A stretch of 64,000 bases of DNA from Streptomyces sp. STR69 (GTDB taxonomy: Bacteria; Actinomycetota; Actinomycetes; Streptomycetales; Streptomycetaceae), in contig NZ_JALJRY010000011.1 of NCBI RefSeq assembly GCF_024519455.1, positions 186,001 through 250,000 on the forward strand, given 5' to 3'. A program made the translations under genes and the position numbers. How positions within the stretch are numbered: position 1 is the first letter of the stretch; the number at the start of each line of letters is the position of its first letter. The notes under the pieces were generated by a model. That model saw nothing but the letters and a program-made list of their open reading frames with translations, ran no database searches and had not been told where the DNA came from. Below, piece by piece: positions 1-7,657 of this stretch.

Positions 1-227
1 TGCTGCGGCTGCACGTGATAGCCGGCCTCGCGGAGCTCGATGGTGATCGCGGCGAGCTGATCCGCCTCACCGGGGCCGTCCCAGAAGACGTGCACGATCC
101 GGCGCCCGGACTGCGCGACGCGGACGCCCGGGTCCCAGTCGCCGCCCTCGAACTCGGAGTGCTCGTGCCCCTTGTCGACGAGGAACCGGTCGACACTCGA
201 AGCCCTGATCAGGCGTCCCACGGTCAC
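1..227 (-). CDS. Hypothetical prophage protein, cut by window edge
   Basis: About 75 codons of an open minus-strand frame run off the left edge. The GTG start at 227 overlaps the stop of the upstream RNA ligase gene as GTGA, the coupling used throughout this operon, so the gene is probably real. The visible protein has a charged segment (HEHSEFEGGDWDPGVRV) and ends near HVFWDGPGEADQLAAITIEL, which looks like an alpha/beta domain. I do not recognise a family. It is the most distal operon gene visible. Confidence 0.6.
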   Translation of the reverse strand, partial: MTVGRLIRASSVDRFLVDKGHEHSEFEGGDWDPGVRVAQSGRRIVHVFWDGPGEADQLAAITIELREAGYHVQPQ

Positions 228-793
228 TGCTCCTTCGGAACGAAGTCGCGCGACTTGATCTTCGCCATGCGTCCGTCGGGGTGGTGCCAGACGAGGCCCT
301 CGTACTCGCGGTCGAGGAGCCAGTCCCGGAGGCCGTCGTAGTCGCGCGGCGCTGCCTCGATGTCGGCGCGCTCGGCGGCCGGTGCATAGCCGTGCGGGAT
401 GAGGGCGTGGCAGTCGAATCCATCCGGGTTGCCGTTGATCTTCGGGCCCACGAGCTCGTATGTCCCGGGTCCGTCCACGTGGTGGGCTGCGGCCTCAGCG
501 TGGATCTTCGAGAACGGCGACTGCGCCATCGGCTCCCAGCCGACGAGCTTCCCCGTCGTCTCGTCGTGCTCCTCGACGACGTAGCCCGGCGGGATGTCTC
601 TGCGGGGCTTGACCTCGCGGCGAGCCCACCAGTTTCCGTGCTCGTCGAGCATCGTGCAGGTGCCGTCCCACTTGCGGGTCGCGAGGCCTTCACCGTTGAT
701 GACCCACTCGCAGCCAGGTGTGACGACGGGCAGCACGGTACGGATGCGGCCCAGGCGCAGGTCGCGGGCGAAGAGGGTGGGGATCTTACGCAT
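224..793 (-). CDS. RNA ligase family protein (DUF5565-like)
   Basis: 189 aa. It shows the nucleotidyltransferase signatures of polynucleotide ligases: motif I as ATRKWDGTC (lysine that takes AMP, KxDG type), a motif IV-like YEGLVWHH, and motif V as MAKIKSRDF near the C-terminus. There is no OB-fold or DNA-ligase accessory domain, so a compact RNA ligase fits best. Phage RNA ligases commonly repair cleaved tRNA or nicked RNA; that role here is inferred. ATG 793 overlaps the upstream stop as TGATG, and the conserved protein begins MRKIPTLFARDLRL. It ends a long prophage operon. Confidence 0.8.
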   Translation of the reverse strand: MRKIPTLFARDLRLGRIRTVLPVVTPGCEWVINGEGLATRKWDGTCTMLDEHGNWWARREVKPRRDIPPGYVVEEHDETTGKLVGWEPMAQSPFSKIHAEAAAHHVDGPGTYELVGPKINGNPDGFDCHALIPHGYAPAAERADIEAAPRDYDGLRDWLLDREYEGLVWHHPDGRMAKIKSRDFVPKEQ

Positions 794-1260
794 CAGCTCT
801 GTTCCTTGTTCTGGCAGTCGGGGCACGGTTTCGGGTGGGGTTCTCCGTACGCCTGGTTCCAGTTCGTCCAGTCGGGGACGTAACCGCGGTCCTTGCAGCG
901 CGCGCAGGATGGCGGTTGAGGCGGGTCGAGGATGGCGTCCAGGCGGTCGGCGAGCCATCGTTCTCCAGGCATTTCCCGCAGCTGGTCACACAGGGCGCGA
1001 ACCTTGTCGATGGTGCTGTCGGCAGCCTTGGCTCTCTGTGCCCACGCTCTGGCCTGTTCCACGGCGCGTTCGCGGGCTCGGGCCGCTCGCATCGCCTCGT
1101 CGAGGTGGTCGAGGCCTTGGCGGTCGTGGCCGGCGATCCAGCCCATCGAGCGGCACATGTGCTGGATCGTGTGGCGCGCACTGGCCAATTCCCCACGAGT
1201 CCACGAGAGTTGGTCCCGCACTTCTTCCGGGGTGGCGTCCGGCTGGAGGCCCGTACGCAC
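793..1260 (-). CDS. Hypothetical prophage protein with C-terminal zinc ribbon
   Basis: 155 aa. The GTG start at 1260 lies two bases after the upstream stop (TGA-GG-GTG). Residues about 5-110 are mostly helical and charged (EEVRDQLSWTRGELASARHT onward), suggesting a coiled coil. The C-terminus has two CxxC pairs, CARCKDRGYV and PCPDCQNK, spaced as in a treble-clef or DnaJ-like zinc ribbon. No catalytic motif is visible. Proteins of this layout are common in actinophage early regions; function unknown. Confidence 0.7.
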   Translation of the reverse strand: MRTGLQPDATPEEVRDQLSWTRGELASARHTIQHMCRSMGWIAGHDRQGLDHLDEAMRAARARERAVEQARAWAQRAKAADSTIDKVRALCDQLREMPGERWLADRLDAILDPPQPPSCARCKDRGYVPDWTNWNQAYGEPHPKPCPDCQNKEQS

Positions 1261-1262
1261 CC

Positions 1263-2558
1263 TCAGACCTCCGTCGCGCGGGCAAGGCGGCGCGTCTCTG
1301 GTTCGGCGGGGTGACCGACAGCTTCGAGGGCACGGTTCACGGCGAGCCAGATGTGTGCTGTGCGCGCAGACTGGGTGGTCGGCCAAGCCCCGCGGAGGGT
1401 CGCTACGTACTCATTGACGGCCTTGTAGGCGCGCTGTCGAGGGGTGAGGTCGGCGCCCTCCGACTCGGCTGGCGGCACCGGGATGTCGGGGCCTCCCGTG
1501 CGCACCTCGGGGTGGTGCTCGCGAACGTGGTCGTCCATGAGGTGGCGCGGGACAAGCGCGCAGCTCTCGCAGTACGGGCACGGGTCCCGTACCTCGACCC
1601 CAGTCAACGGGCCCTGGTTCGAGGGGCCTTGGTCGTAGCAGCCGCCTTCTCCCGGGTGCTGGTTCACACAGTTCCCGCACGTGCTGCAGGCGTGATCGGG
1701 GTTCGTGCAGTTCGGCGCCGGAACTCGGCCGTACTTCACTTCGCCGTCGACCATCGGGTACAGGGCGACGGTGTCCGACCAGTGGAAGCCGCGCTCGTCG
1801 ATGTGGTCGCCGTGGTGCCGACCGGCCCGGATGCACAGCCGGGGGGCCTGGTGGCCGTGGTACTGCGCGGAGCACTCGGTGGAAGGCACGACCTCGTCGG
1901 AGTCGGCCCACCCGGGCAGCGTGCAGTCCTGTGCGTTCTCGGACACGCACGCCTCGGGGTTGTTGAGAGCCTCCAGCAGTTCGGCCCCGGCGGACCGTAC
2001 GAGGAACAGCGACGATCCGTGGGCGCCCTGCCAGCAGTAGGCGAGCGCGAATGCCCGGCCAGCCATGTTTCGCCAGCGGTCGCGCTCGCCCAGGCACTGG
2101 TCGACGACGGGCATGACGATGTCGGTCAGTTCGTCGATGCCCTGCCGCTCGTCTTCGTCGGGGAGCCGTTCGTGAACGAACTGCTGCTGGAGCGCGTGGC
2201 AGACCTGCCGGCGCAGGGACACCCGCTCTGCTTCGCCGCCGGCTATCCAGCCAGGTACGTCGAAGGCCGCGGCGATGTCGGCGCGCAGCTCTGCGTCTGC
2301 GGACTCCTGGTCCGCGGTCCACACGATGCGGGTTGCTCCGTCGTGGCCGTGGATCTTCGTAATGGGGCGGGTGCCCTTGTGGTGCCAGACGTCGGTCTTC
2401 GGCTCCCACATGGGCGCCTGGTCGAGCCAGTGGGTAACGACCCAGCCGTCGGAGAACTGCACCCCTTCGGCGACGACGCCTGTACCGGAGATCCCGGAGA
2501 CGTCCTGGTCGCGGACGACGCGGAACGTCGCGAGGGTCGGGTGTGCGCTGTCGCTCAT
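1263..2558 (-). CDS. Hypothetical multi-domain prophage protein with Cys/His clusters
   Basis: 431 aa. ATG 2558 overlaps the stop of the glycosyltransferase gene as ATGA. The first 100 residues form a beta-rich domain with several Trp (DGWVVTHWLDQAPMWEP, WHHKGTRPITKI). The middle is helical. A Cys/His-rich stretch follows: CSAQYHGH, CIRAGRHHGDH, then CTNPDHACSTCGNC and CPYCESC with a DDHVREHH tail resembling a C2H2-like zinc site. I recognise no enzyme family. It could be a nucleic-acid-binding or scaffold protein; this is inference from the metal motifs only. Confidence 0.7.
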   Translation of the reverse strand: MSDSAHPTLATFRVVRDQDVSGISGTGVVAEGVQFSDGWVVTHWLDQAPMWEPKTDVWHHKGTRPITKIHGHDGATRIVWTADQESADAELRADIAAAFDVPGWIAGGEAERVSLRRQVCHALQQQFVHERLPDEDERQGIDELTDIVMPVVDQCLGERDRWRNMAGRAFALAYCWQGAHGSSLFLVRSAGAELLEALNNPEACVSENAQDCTLPGWADSDEVVPSTECSAQYHGHQAPRLCIRAGRHHGDHIDERGFHWSDTVALYPMVDGEVKYGRVPAPNCTNPDHACSTCGNCVNQHPGEGGCYDQGPSNQGPLTGVEVRDPCPYCESCALVPRHLMDDHVREHHPEVRTGGPDIPVPPAESEGADLTPRQRAYKAVNEYVATLRGAWPTTQSARTAHIWLAVNRALEAVGHPAEPETRRLARATEV

Positions 2559-4102
2559 CGCGGAGTTCCTTCGGGCAGGGGCGACCACGCCTCGCGCGGG
2601 CGCGGGATGGGCAGCGTGAGCGTCGTCTCGGTTACGGGGTCGAGGAGCTTCGCGACGGGAATGCGCGGGATCTGCAAGGTGTCGTCGTCCGGCAAGGGCA
2701 CGATGGTGTTGACGACGCCGTCGAGGGAGACTTCGGCGCCGTCCTGGCGAGTTCCCCAGCCGGTTCGGGCGCAGGTGGCCATGCCGTACCAGCGCATGGC
2801 GCGCAGGACGGTCCACGAGCCGAGGACGGCCAGCGGCATCAGCAGCCAGGTCACGGCGCGCTCGCGGATGCGCTCGTCGCTGCGGATGACGCCGAGGTAG
2901 CGCAGCGCCTGCGCCCAGCCGATGAGGAGCAGCACGACGAGGAATGTGGCCGAGGGCCGGTTCCCGTACCGGAGGGGTTCGACGAGGAGCAGCCAGCCCA
3001 GGACCGTGGTGGACAGGGCGACGGTGAACCAGCGGGTGACGTGCGCCCAGTACGCGTAGCCGGTGACCGGGAGGTAGCGCAGCCTCCAGAGCGATCTGAT
3101 CGTCGAGCCGCGCATCCACCGCATGTACATGCGGGCGAAGTGGCTGGCGCGCTCGGGCAGCGCGGTGAAGACGATCGCGGTGTGCTGCTGGACGGTCCGG
3201 CCGCGCAGCAGCGCATACAGGGTCAGCAGCGAGTCGTCGGAGAACATGACGGGGCGGCCCCGGAACGTCTCGTTGAGGTAGCTGTCGAGGTTGTCCCGGA
3301 TCACTGCGGCCCGGTAGGCGGCGAGGGGGCCGCTGTTGACGAGGACGCTGCCCATCGCGGACAGCGCCGAGCGGTCGGTGAGCTGCCCGGTGGTGAACCA
3401 GAGGTCCGTGACCCGGGTGAGGAGGTTCGTCCGGTGGTTCGTTGCGAGGACGATCCCGGCGACCGACTGCACCCGATGCCGGGCGAGCGGCAGCAGGATC
3501 TCCTCGATGGCGGTCGGTGCGAGGCAGGAGTCCGAGTCGACGGTGATGTACACGTCCGCGTCCGGGCTGGCGTGGACGCCGGCGGCCTGGGCGTGCCGCT
3601 TGCCCGCGTTGGGCTGGCGGTGCCAGGTCGTCGCGATGCCGGAGGCCGCCGTGGCCGCCTCCCACCACTGCCTGACGGCCGCGTAGTCGATGACCTCGAC
3701 GATGTTCCGCTCGTCGTCACGGATGCCGGATCCGTCGTCGACGACGTGCACACTGTCCGGCAGCCGGGTCTGGGCGAGCATCGATTCCAGGGCGAGCCTG
3801 AGGTAGCCCTCGTCTTCGTTGTAGACGGGCAGCAGGACAGCGACGTGGAGTTCGTTGAGCCGGCGGCGCGCGCGGGGCGACGGCCGGGCCGGGCGCTCGG
3901 CGTGGTACATGAGCGTCTGTCCGAGCAGCAGCACGAACGTGACGGCCCACACGGCGGCCAGCCGGGACCCTGTTGCGCCGCCGTAGTCGGCGGCCTGGAC
4001 CGCATGTTGGGCGGCCCACGATGCGCCGGCCAGGAGGGTGACTGCAGCGGACAGCACCATGCGGGAACGGTGCACGCGTGCGGAGAGAGGTGGTCTCGTC
4101 AT
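2555..4102 (-). CDS. Membrane glycosyltransferase family 2 (hyaluronan/chitin synthase-like)
   Basis: 515 aa. Two N-terminal membrane segments (about residues 17-70) precede a GT2 domain: VAVLLPVYNEDEG, the VVDDGS metal/nucleotide motif, TVDSDSC (DxD), SDDSLL (catalytic Asp) and RMYMRWMRGS, the QxxRW-type motif of processive synthases. Several C-terminal membrane helices follow (FTVALSTTVLGWLLLVEPL onward). This is the layout of hyaluronan, chitin or cellulose-type synthases that polymerise and export sugar. ATG 4102 overlaps the next upstream stop. Finding it in a prophage early operon is unusual; surface glycan change on lysogeny is a guess. Confidence 0.8.
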   Translation of the reverse strand: MTRPPLSARVHRSRMVLSAAVTLLAGASWAAQHAVQAADYGGATGSRLAAVWAVTFVLLLGQTLMYHAERPARPSPRARRRLNELHVAVLLPVYNEDEGYLRLALESMLAQTRLPDSVHVVDDGSGIRDDERNIVEVIDYAAVRQWWEAATAASGIATTWHRQPNAGKRHAQAAGVHASPDADVYITVDSDSCLAPTAIEEILLPLARHRVQSVAGIVLATNHRTNLLTRVTDLWFTTGQLTDRSALSAMGSVLVNSGPLAAYRAAVIRDNLDSYLNETFRGRPVMFSDDSLLTLYALLRGRTVQQHTAIVFTALPERASHFARMYMRWMRGSTIRSLWRLRYLPVTGYAYWAHVTRWFTVALSTTVLGWLLLVEPLRYGNRPSATFLVVLLLIGWAQALRYLGVIRSDERIRERAVTWLLMPLAVLGSWTVLRAMRWYGMATCARTGWGTRQDGAEVSLDGVVNTIVPLPDDDTLQIPRIPVAKLLDPVTETTLTLPIPRPREAWSPLPEGTPR

Positions 4103-4272
4103 CGTTCGCCTGCCGTCTTGTGGCGGCGGAAGCCGAGACGGACGGCCAGGGCGCCGACGGCGACGAGACCTACGGCGATTGCGAGAAGCCACCAGCCGGT
4201 GATGACGGCTCCGCCGACGACGATGGCTCCGGCGACGGTACCGGTGTGAGCGAGTTGGGACTTGTCGGACAC
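4099..4272 (-). CDS. Tiny membrane protein with LAxTG-like motif
   Basis: 57 aa from a GTG with AAGGG about 10 bases upstream. The N-terminus reads SDKSQLAHTGTVAGA, followed by about 35 hydrophobic residues and a basic tail RRHKTAGER. LAxTG plus hydrophobic span plus positive tail is the layout of an actinobacterial class E sortase signal, but there is no signal peptide or exported domain ahead of it, so true sortase processing is doubtful. It overlaps the glycosyltransferase start by four bases and may be co-translated with it. Confidence 0.65.
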   Translation of the reverse strand: MSDKSQLAHTGTVAGAIVVGGAVITGWWLLAIAVGLVAVGALAVRLGFRRHKTAGER

Positions 4273-4276
4273 AGGG

Positions 4277-4486
4277 TTATCCCTTGGGGTGGTTGGTGGT
4301 GCCGAGCGCGTCGATGGCGCGGCAGGTCTTGAGGTTCTGGCGCTCTTCGCGGCGCTGCTCACGGAGTTCGGTGAGGCGGCTGGAGAGCATGTAGACGCCT
4401 ACGGCGAGGGCGATGAAGACGATCAGGGCGATGACCGCGAACAGGCCGCCGAGCGCGGCGACGACGAGGGTCTGCCCGGACGTCAT
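4277..4486 (-). CDS. Small membrane protein with cytoplasmic coiled tail
   Basis: 69 aa. One strong hydrophobic helix (LVVAALGGLFAVIALIVFIA) precedes a charged, coiled-coil-like tail (SSRLTELREQRREERQNLK). The size and N-in/C-in layout resemble small phage membrane proteins such as spanin-like or lysogeny-associated proteins, but no family is recognised. ATG 4486 overlaps the upstream stop as ATGA. One of three small membrane proteins in a row beside the glycosyltransferase. Confidence 0.6.
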   Translation of the reverse strand: MTSGQTLVVAALGGLFAVIALIVFIALAVGVYMLSSRLTELREQRREERQNLKTCRAIDALGTTNHPKG

Positions 4487-4725
4487 CGCTGTCTCCGGCC
4501 GCGTGCGTCGGCGTACACGGCGTGCGCGGCTGCGCCGGAGAACAGCACGCCGCAGATGAGGAATGCGATGGCCCACATGGTGAGTTCGCGGTAGACGGAG
4601 TCCGCTCCGCCGAGCATGCACGCCAGGGCGAGCAGCCCGCAGAACCAGCGGTCGGGCAGCGCGAAGAACGCGCCGATGAAGGCGGCCAGTGCGACCGCGA
4701 TCGCGGCCCAACTGAGCAGGGACAT
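4483..4725 (-). CDS. Small membrane protein
   Basis: 80 aa with two or three hydrophobic helices (LLSWAAIAVALAAFIGAFFA; WFCGLLALACMLGG; LTMWAIAFLICGVLFSG) and a basic C-terminus. Start chosen at ATG 4725 because AAGG lies six bases ahead; the in-frame ATG at 4731 touches the ribosome site. Its stop overlaps the next start. No known family. Confidence 0.6.
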   Translation of the reverse strand: MSLLSWAAIAVALAAFIGAFFALPDRWFCGLLALACMLGGADSVYRELTMWAIAFLICGVLFSGAAAHAVYADARGRRQR

Positions 4726-4788
4726 CAGCATCCTTCAGATTCGAGGGGCCGAGGGCGGCCCTGGACGCGGGCAGGTTGGCGCGGGCGT

Positions 4789-5805
4789 TCATGACGCCAG
4801 CCCGAAGATCGCGGTGAAGGCGGCGTCGGCCCTCCGGTTGGCCTGCCGCATCGGGCGGTCCGCGAGGTGGGCGCCTGCAAGGCAGTCGGCCATGCCGCAG
4901 CTCGCCGTTGCCTGCCCGACCGGAGGGCGGCCGAAGTGGAGTTCGAAGGAGAGGCGGGCGGCCGTGATCCGCTGCTTGCGGAAGTACACGTATCGCTCGG
5001 CACGCCCTGTCCAGCGAAGATGACCGCCGTCGGACGGTTCGGTGTTGGCACGGAACCCTTCCGCGAGAGAGCCGTACCGCTCGCGCCGACCGGAACGCGG
5101 CACCGACAGGCCGAGCGCCTCACGGGTGCGTCGTACGGCCGCCTGGGAAACGCCGAGCTCGCTGGCGATGTGCACCTGCGGGATGCCTTTCCGAAGCCGC
5201 TCTTCGATGTCTCGCCGGACGGCCTCCCGGGCGGCGGCCGTCGCTTCGCGCTGCGTCTGCGGCACTGCTTTCGCTGCGCGCTTGCAGGCTTCGCAGTACG
5301 GGCGTCCGTCCCTCTCCAGACGTCCGTTGACGGTCTGGTCGTGGCCGTATCGGCAGGTGTCCGGGCGGTCGCCGAGCTTCTTGGCACGACGAAGCTCCAG
5401 GCGCTTGGCCTGGCGGCCGGCCTCGTCCGCTACGTGCCCGGGGGCGATGCAGTGATCGCGTCCGCAGTCGGCGATCACGTAGCCCTGCGCAGGACGCCCG
5501 TGCTGGATCTCGAAGGCAATCGCCGCCGGGCTGTACGACATCTCCTTGTGCCGCATGACGGGCGTGCGGGAGGCTCCGACGTGCTCGCCGGTCCACTCCA
5601 GGTGGCCACCCTCCAGCGGCCTGGTCAGCGTCTGCCACTTCTGGCGAGCCGTGAGCACGTGCCGGACGACGTTGGGCAGGCCGAGTTCTTTCCGGATGTC
5701 GCCGACGCGGTGACGGTCGCAGCCGAGTGCTTGCGCGATGGCAGCGTTGGACAGGCCGTTGCGGAGCTCGGCGACGATGTCGCTGCGCGGAACGTACGGG
5801 CTCAC
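4789..5805 (-). CDS. Tandem HTH plus HNH-like domain protein
   Basis: 338 aa with an internal duplication. Module 1 (about 1-150) has an HTH (AELRNGLSNAAIAQALGCDR), then HLEWTG, AIAFEIQHGRPAQGY and CGRDHCIAPGHV. A CRYGHDQ/YCEACK zinc pair links it to module 2 (about 200-338): HTH IASELGVSQAAVRRTREALG, then HLRWTG, RLSFELHFGRPPVGQ and CGMADCLAGAHL. The CxxxxC-x-P/A-xH part resembles the metal core of actinophage HNH endonucleases, but the usual leading His is not clear, so nuclease activity is uncertain. GTG 5805 overlaps the WhiB stop as GTGA. Confidence 0.7.
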   Translation of the reverse strand: MSPYVPRSDIVAELRNGLSNAAIAQALGCDRHRVGDIRKELGLPNVVRHVLTARQKWQTLTRPLEGGHLEWTGEHVGASRTPVMRHKEMSYSPAAIAFEIQHGRPAQGYVIADCGRDHCIAPGHVADEAGRQAKRLELRRAKKLGDRPDTCRYGHDQTVNGRLERDGRPYCEACKRAAKAVPQTQREATAAAREAVRRDIEERLRKGIPQVHIASELGVSQAAVRRTREALGLSVPRSGRRERYGSLAEGFRANTEPSDGGHLRWTGRAERYVYFRKQRITAARLSFELHFGRPPVGQATASCGMADCLAGAHLADRPMRQANRRADAAFTAIFGLAS

Positions 5806-6479
5806 GGCCCCTTCCTCTCCTGCGCGTTGGGCGGCAGGCGGAGCCCTTCGCGGATTCGGCGTACGGCGGGCGTGCTCAGATCGGCGCGGCGGGCGATCTT
5901 CAGGTCCGGGAGGCCGCACGCCCAGAGCCGGTAGACGTGGCGCTCCTTGAGCGTTATGACCTTCGTGCCCGGCTCCGCAGGGAGCACCGCTGGGGCGTGC
6001 GGTGCTGCGGGGGCCGCCGGTGCGGAGGTGGATGCCTGCCGCTTGGCCGCAGTGGCTGCGACAGCCAGGCGTTCGCGGCGCGCCTGCGCGCTCCAGCACT
6101 CCGCGTCGATGCGCTCGCCCCGCCAGAGGTGCCCCAGCAGTGCGTTGTACGTCCCGCACCGCTCCGTGCCGTCCAGTTCGAGCAGGGGTGAGTCGTCTTC
6201 GCCTCTGGGGACGTGGGGGTCCAGCCGGTATCGCTCGTTGTGCACGAGGCCGGCCACGACACCGTCGCGGGAGTCCCTGCCTCTGCCGTGCTCGACCTCC
6301 TTCACGCTGGCGAGGCATTCCTTTCGTACGGGACATCGGACTACGCACACGAGCCGGGCCTCGTGGACTTTGGTCTTGTCGGAGAACAGGTCTGGGTCCT
6401 CTTCGCGGCAGGCGGTGCGGTCCATCCAGTCGCGGCGGCGAGCGGCCGTTTCGGGCACAGATCCGAAGTAGGTGCCCAC
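5802..6479 (-). CDS. WhiB-family regulator with C-terminal HTH
   Basis: 225 aa. An N-terminal WhiB domain shows the iron-sulfur ligand pattern: WMDRTACREEDPDLF (Cys 1) then CVVRCPVRKEC (Cys 2-4, spaced Cx3Cx5C). After an Ala/Pro linker (about 140-170), the C-terminus has an HTH-like segment (ARRADLSTPAVRRIREGLRL). WhiB-like proteins are redox-sensing transcription partners of sigma factors and are frequent in actinophages, where they can reprogramme host genes. Start GTG 6479 follows the HU stop by three bases; ATG 6425 is too close to the first Cys. Confidence 0.85.
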   Translation of the reverse strand: MGTYFGSVPETAARRRDWMDRTACREEDPDLFSDKTKVHEARLVCVVRCPVRKECLASVKEVEHGRGRDSRDGVVAGLVHNERYRLDPHVPRGEDDSPLLELDGTERCGTYNALLGHLWRGERIDAECWSAQARRERLAVAATAAKRQASTSAPAAPAAPHAPAVLPAEPGTKVITLKERHVYRLWACGLPDLKIARRADLSTPAVRRIREGLRLPPNAQERKGP

Positions 6480-6482
6480 GGT

Positions 6483-6866
6483 TCACTCCGCGGTGGGCGT
6501 GGCCGCAGCCGCGGGCGTCTTGGTGCTCCGGGGCTGCTTGCGGATGTCGGCGTGACGGTCGCGGCGGCGTACTGCGTCGGCCAAGCCGGGCGAGACCCGG
6601 AACCTGACGACCTGGTGGGCCTCGACCGTGATGGCCTCACCGGTCTGCGGGTTCCGGAAGATCCGCGGCTTCGCCCGGGAGGGCAGCCACGTGCCGAAGT
6701 TGGTGATGGCCACCTTGTGGCCGGATGCCGTGGCGCGGGTGATGGCACCGAACACGGCCATCACGGCGTCGTGGGCCTGCGCTTGGGAGATGTCGAGGTC
6801 TGCCGCCACGACATCGACCAGTCCGGTCGTGTTCAGTGGGGCGGTGATACGGACGGGCTTCTTCAC
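6483..6866 (-). CDS. HU/IHF-family DNA-bending protein
   Basis: 127 aa. Classic HU fold: VAADLDISQAQAHDAVMAVF helices, then KVAITNFGTWLPSRAKPR and RIFRNPQTGEAI, which is the beta-arm signature (GFG..R.G.NP.TG). A short basic, Ala/Pro-rich tail (RKQPRSTKTPAAAATPTAE) extends beyond ordinary HU. It likely assists element DNA architecture, replication or site-specific recombination. The start is GTG at 6866. Confidence 0.88.
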   Translation of the reverse strand: MKKPVRITAPLNTTGLVDVVAADLDISQAQAHDAVMAVFGAITRATASGHKVAITNFGTWLPSRAKPRIFRNPQTGEAITVEAHQVVRFRVSPGLADAVRRRDRHADIRKQPRSTKTPAAAATPTAE

Positions 6867-6913
6867 AGGATGCTCCAGAATTCGTCGCGGGGCAGTAACT
6901 GGCCCCGCGCGGC

Positions 6914-7006
6914 TCAGTACTTGTCGCCGATGCCGGTGCCGTGCGTTCCGGATGGCTCACAGGAGGTCAGGGCGAGCGCGGCGGCTGCCGCCGCTCGCCG
7001 GCTCAT
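6914..7006 (-). CDS. 30-residue predicted lipoprotein
   Basis: Short gene from ATG 7006 to TGA 6914. It starts MSRRAAAAAALALTSCEPSG: basic n-region, alanine-rich h-region and a lipobox L-T-S-C, leaving a mature peptide of only about 14 residues ending GIGDKY. The ATG overlaps the TerD stop as ATGA, the same coupling used between undoubted genes of this operon, which is the main evidence that it is real. No family is known to me. Confidence 0.55.
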   Translation of the reverse strand: MSRRAAAAAALALTSCEPSGTHGTGIGDKY

Positions 7007-7581
7007 CAGGCGTACTGCTTGGCGAGCTGGAGGAGTTGGTCGCGGGTGCTGGCGCGGCCCATCTCGTTGATGACGGTGATGGTCCATCCGTCGCCTGCTC
7101 GTACGGCCTTGGCCATCACGCAGGCGTCGCTGCGTGAGTCGATATCCGGCATGTACTGGCCGATGCGCTGGCCACCCGGGCCGCCGTCGTAGACGTTCAG
7201 CGTGACGCCCTCGACATTCGCGAAGGACACGCCGTCCTTGAAGGCAGTCACGATGAAGACGAGGGTGTCGATGCTGGTCGGGAGCTGGTTGAAACGGGCG
7301 ATGATTGTCTCGTCATCGCCGTTGGCCTTGCCTGTCCGGTTGTCGCCGAGAGTGATCAGCGAGCCGTTGTCGAAGGCGTCCGTGTTGTCAAACCAGCACA
7401 GCCTCTTCGGACGGCCGTCCGCCAGCGCCACGGCGGTCAGATCGAGATCGGTTCCGACGGCTCGGCGGAGGCGGCCCATGAGGCCCTTCTGTCCGCCGCC
7501 GGAGGTCTTCCAGGCGACTCCTACCTGCAGCACGCTCACACCGGTGAGACCTTCGGCCTGGTCCTTCTTCATGTTCAGCAA
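7006..7581 (-). CDS. TerD-family tellurium/stress protein
   Basis: 191 aa. Recognisable TerD features: WKTSGGGQKG, DLDLTAVAL, FDNTDAFDNGSLITLGDNRTG (calcium-binding type loop) and FIVTAFKDGVSF. TerD proteins are cytoplasmic Ca-binding proteins linked to tellurite, colicin and phage resistance; several actinophages carry them. TTG 7581 is preferred because AGGAG lies six bases upstream; ATG 7572 would be too far. A strong hairpin lies directly upstream, so this gene starts a new transcript or is attenuated. Confidence 0.85.
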   Translation of the reverse strand: MLNMKKDQAEGLTGVSVLQVGVAWKTSGGGQKGLMGRLRRAVGTDLDLTAVALADGRPKRLCWFDNTDAFDNGSLITLGDNRTGKANGDDETIIARFNQLPTSIDTLVFIVTAFKDGVSFANVEGVTLNVYDGGPGGQRIGQYMPDIDSRSDACVMAKAVRAGDGWTITVINEMGRASTRDQLLQLAKQYA

Positions 7582-7608
7582 GGTGTTCTCCTGATCGGTT
7601 TAGTGGTG

Positions 7609-7650
7609 CCGTTCCGCCGCCGGGCCAACGTCATCCCGGCGGCGGAACGG
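7609..7650 (-). terminator. Strong hairpin between operon segments
   Basis: A perfect 16-bp stem (7609-7624 with 7635-7650) and a 10-base loop sit in the 76-base gap between the gene ending at 7658 and the TerD start. There is no clear U-run. It probably terminates or attenuates the upstream minus-strand transcript. Confidence 0.7.
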
Positions 7651-7657
7651 GGCTCTG

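Noticed and set aside
594..4249. Long plus-strand open frames at 594-2900 and 2543-4249
   Set aside because: They are antisense to well-supported minus-strand genes with overlapping starts and stops; their Arg/Val/Gly-rich products are typical GC-driven shadows.
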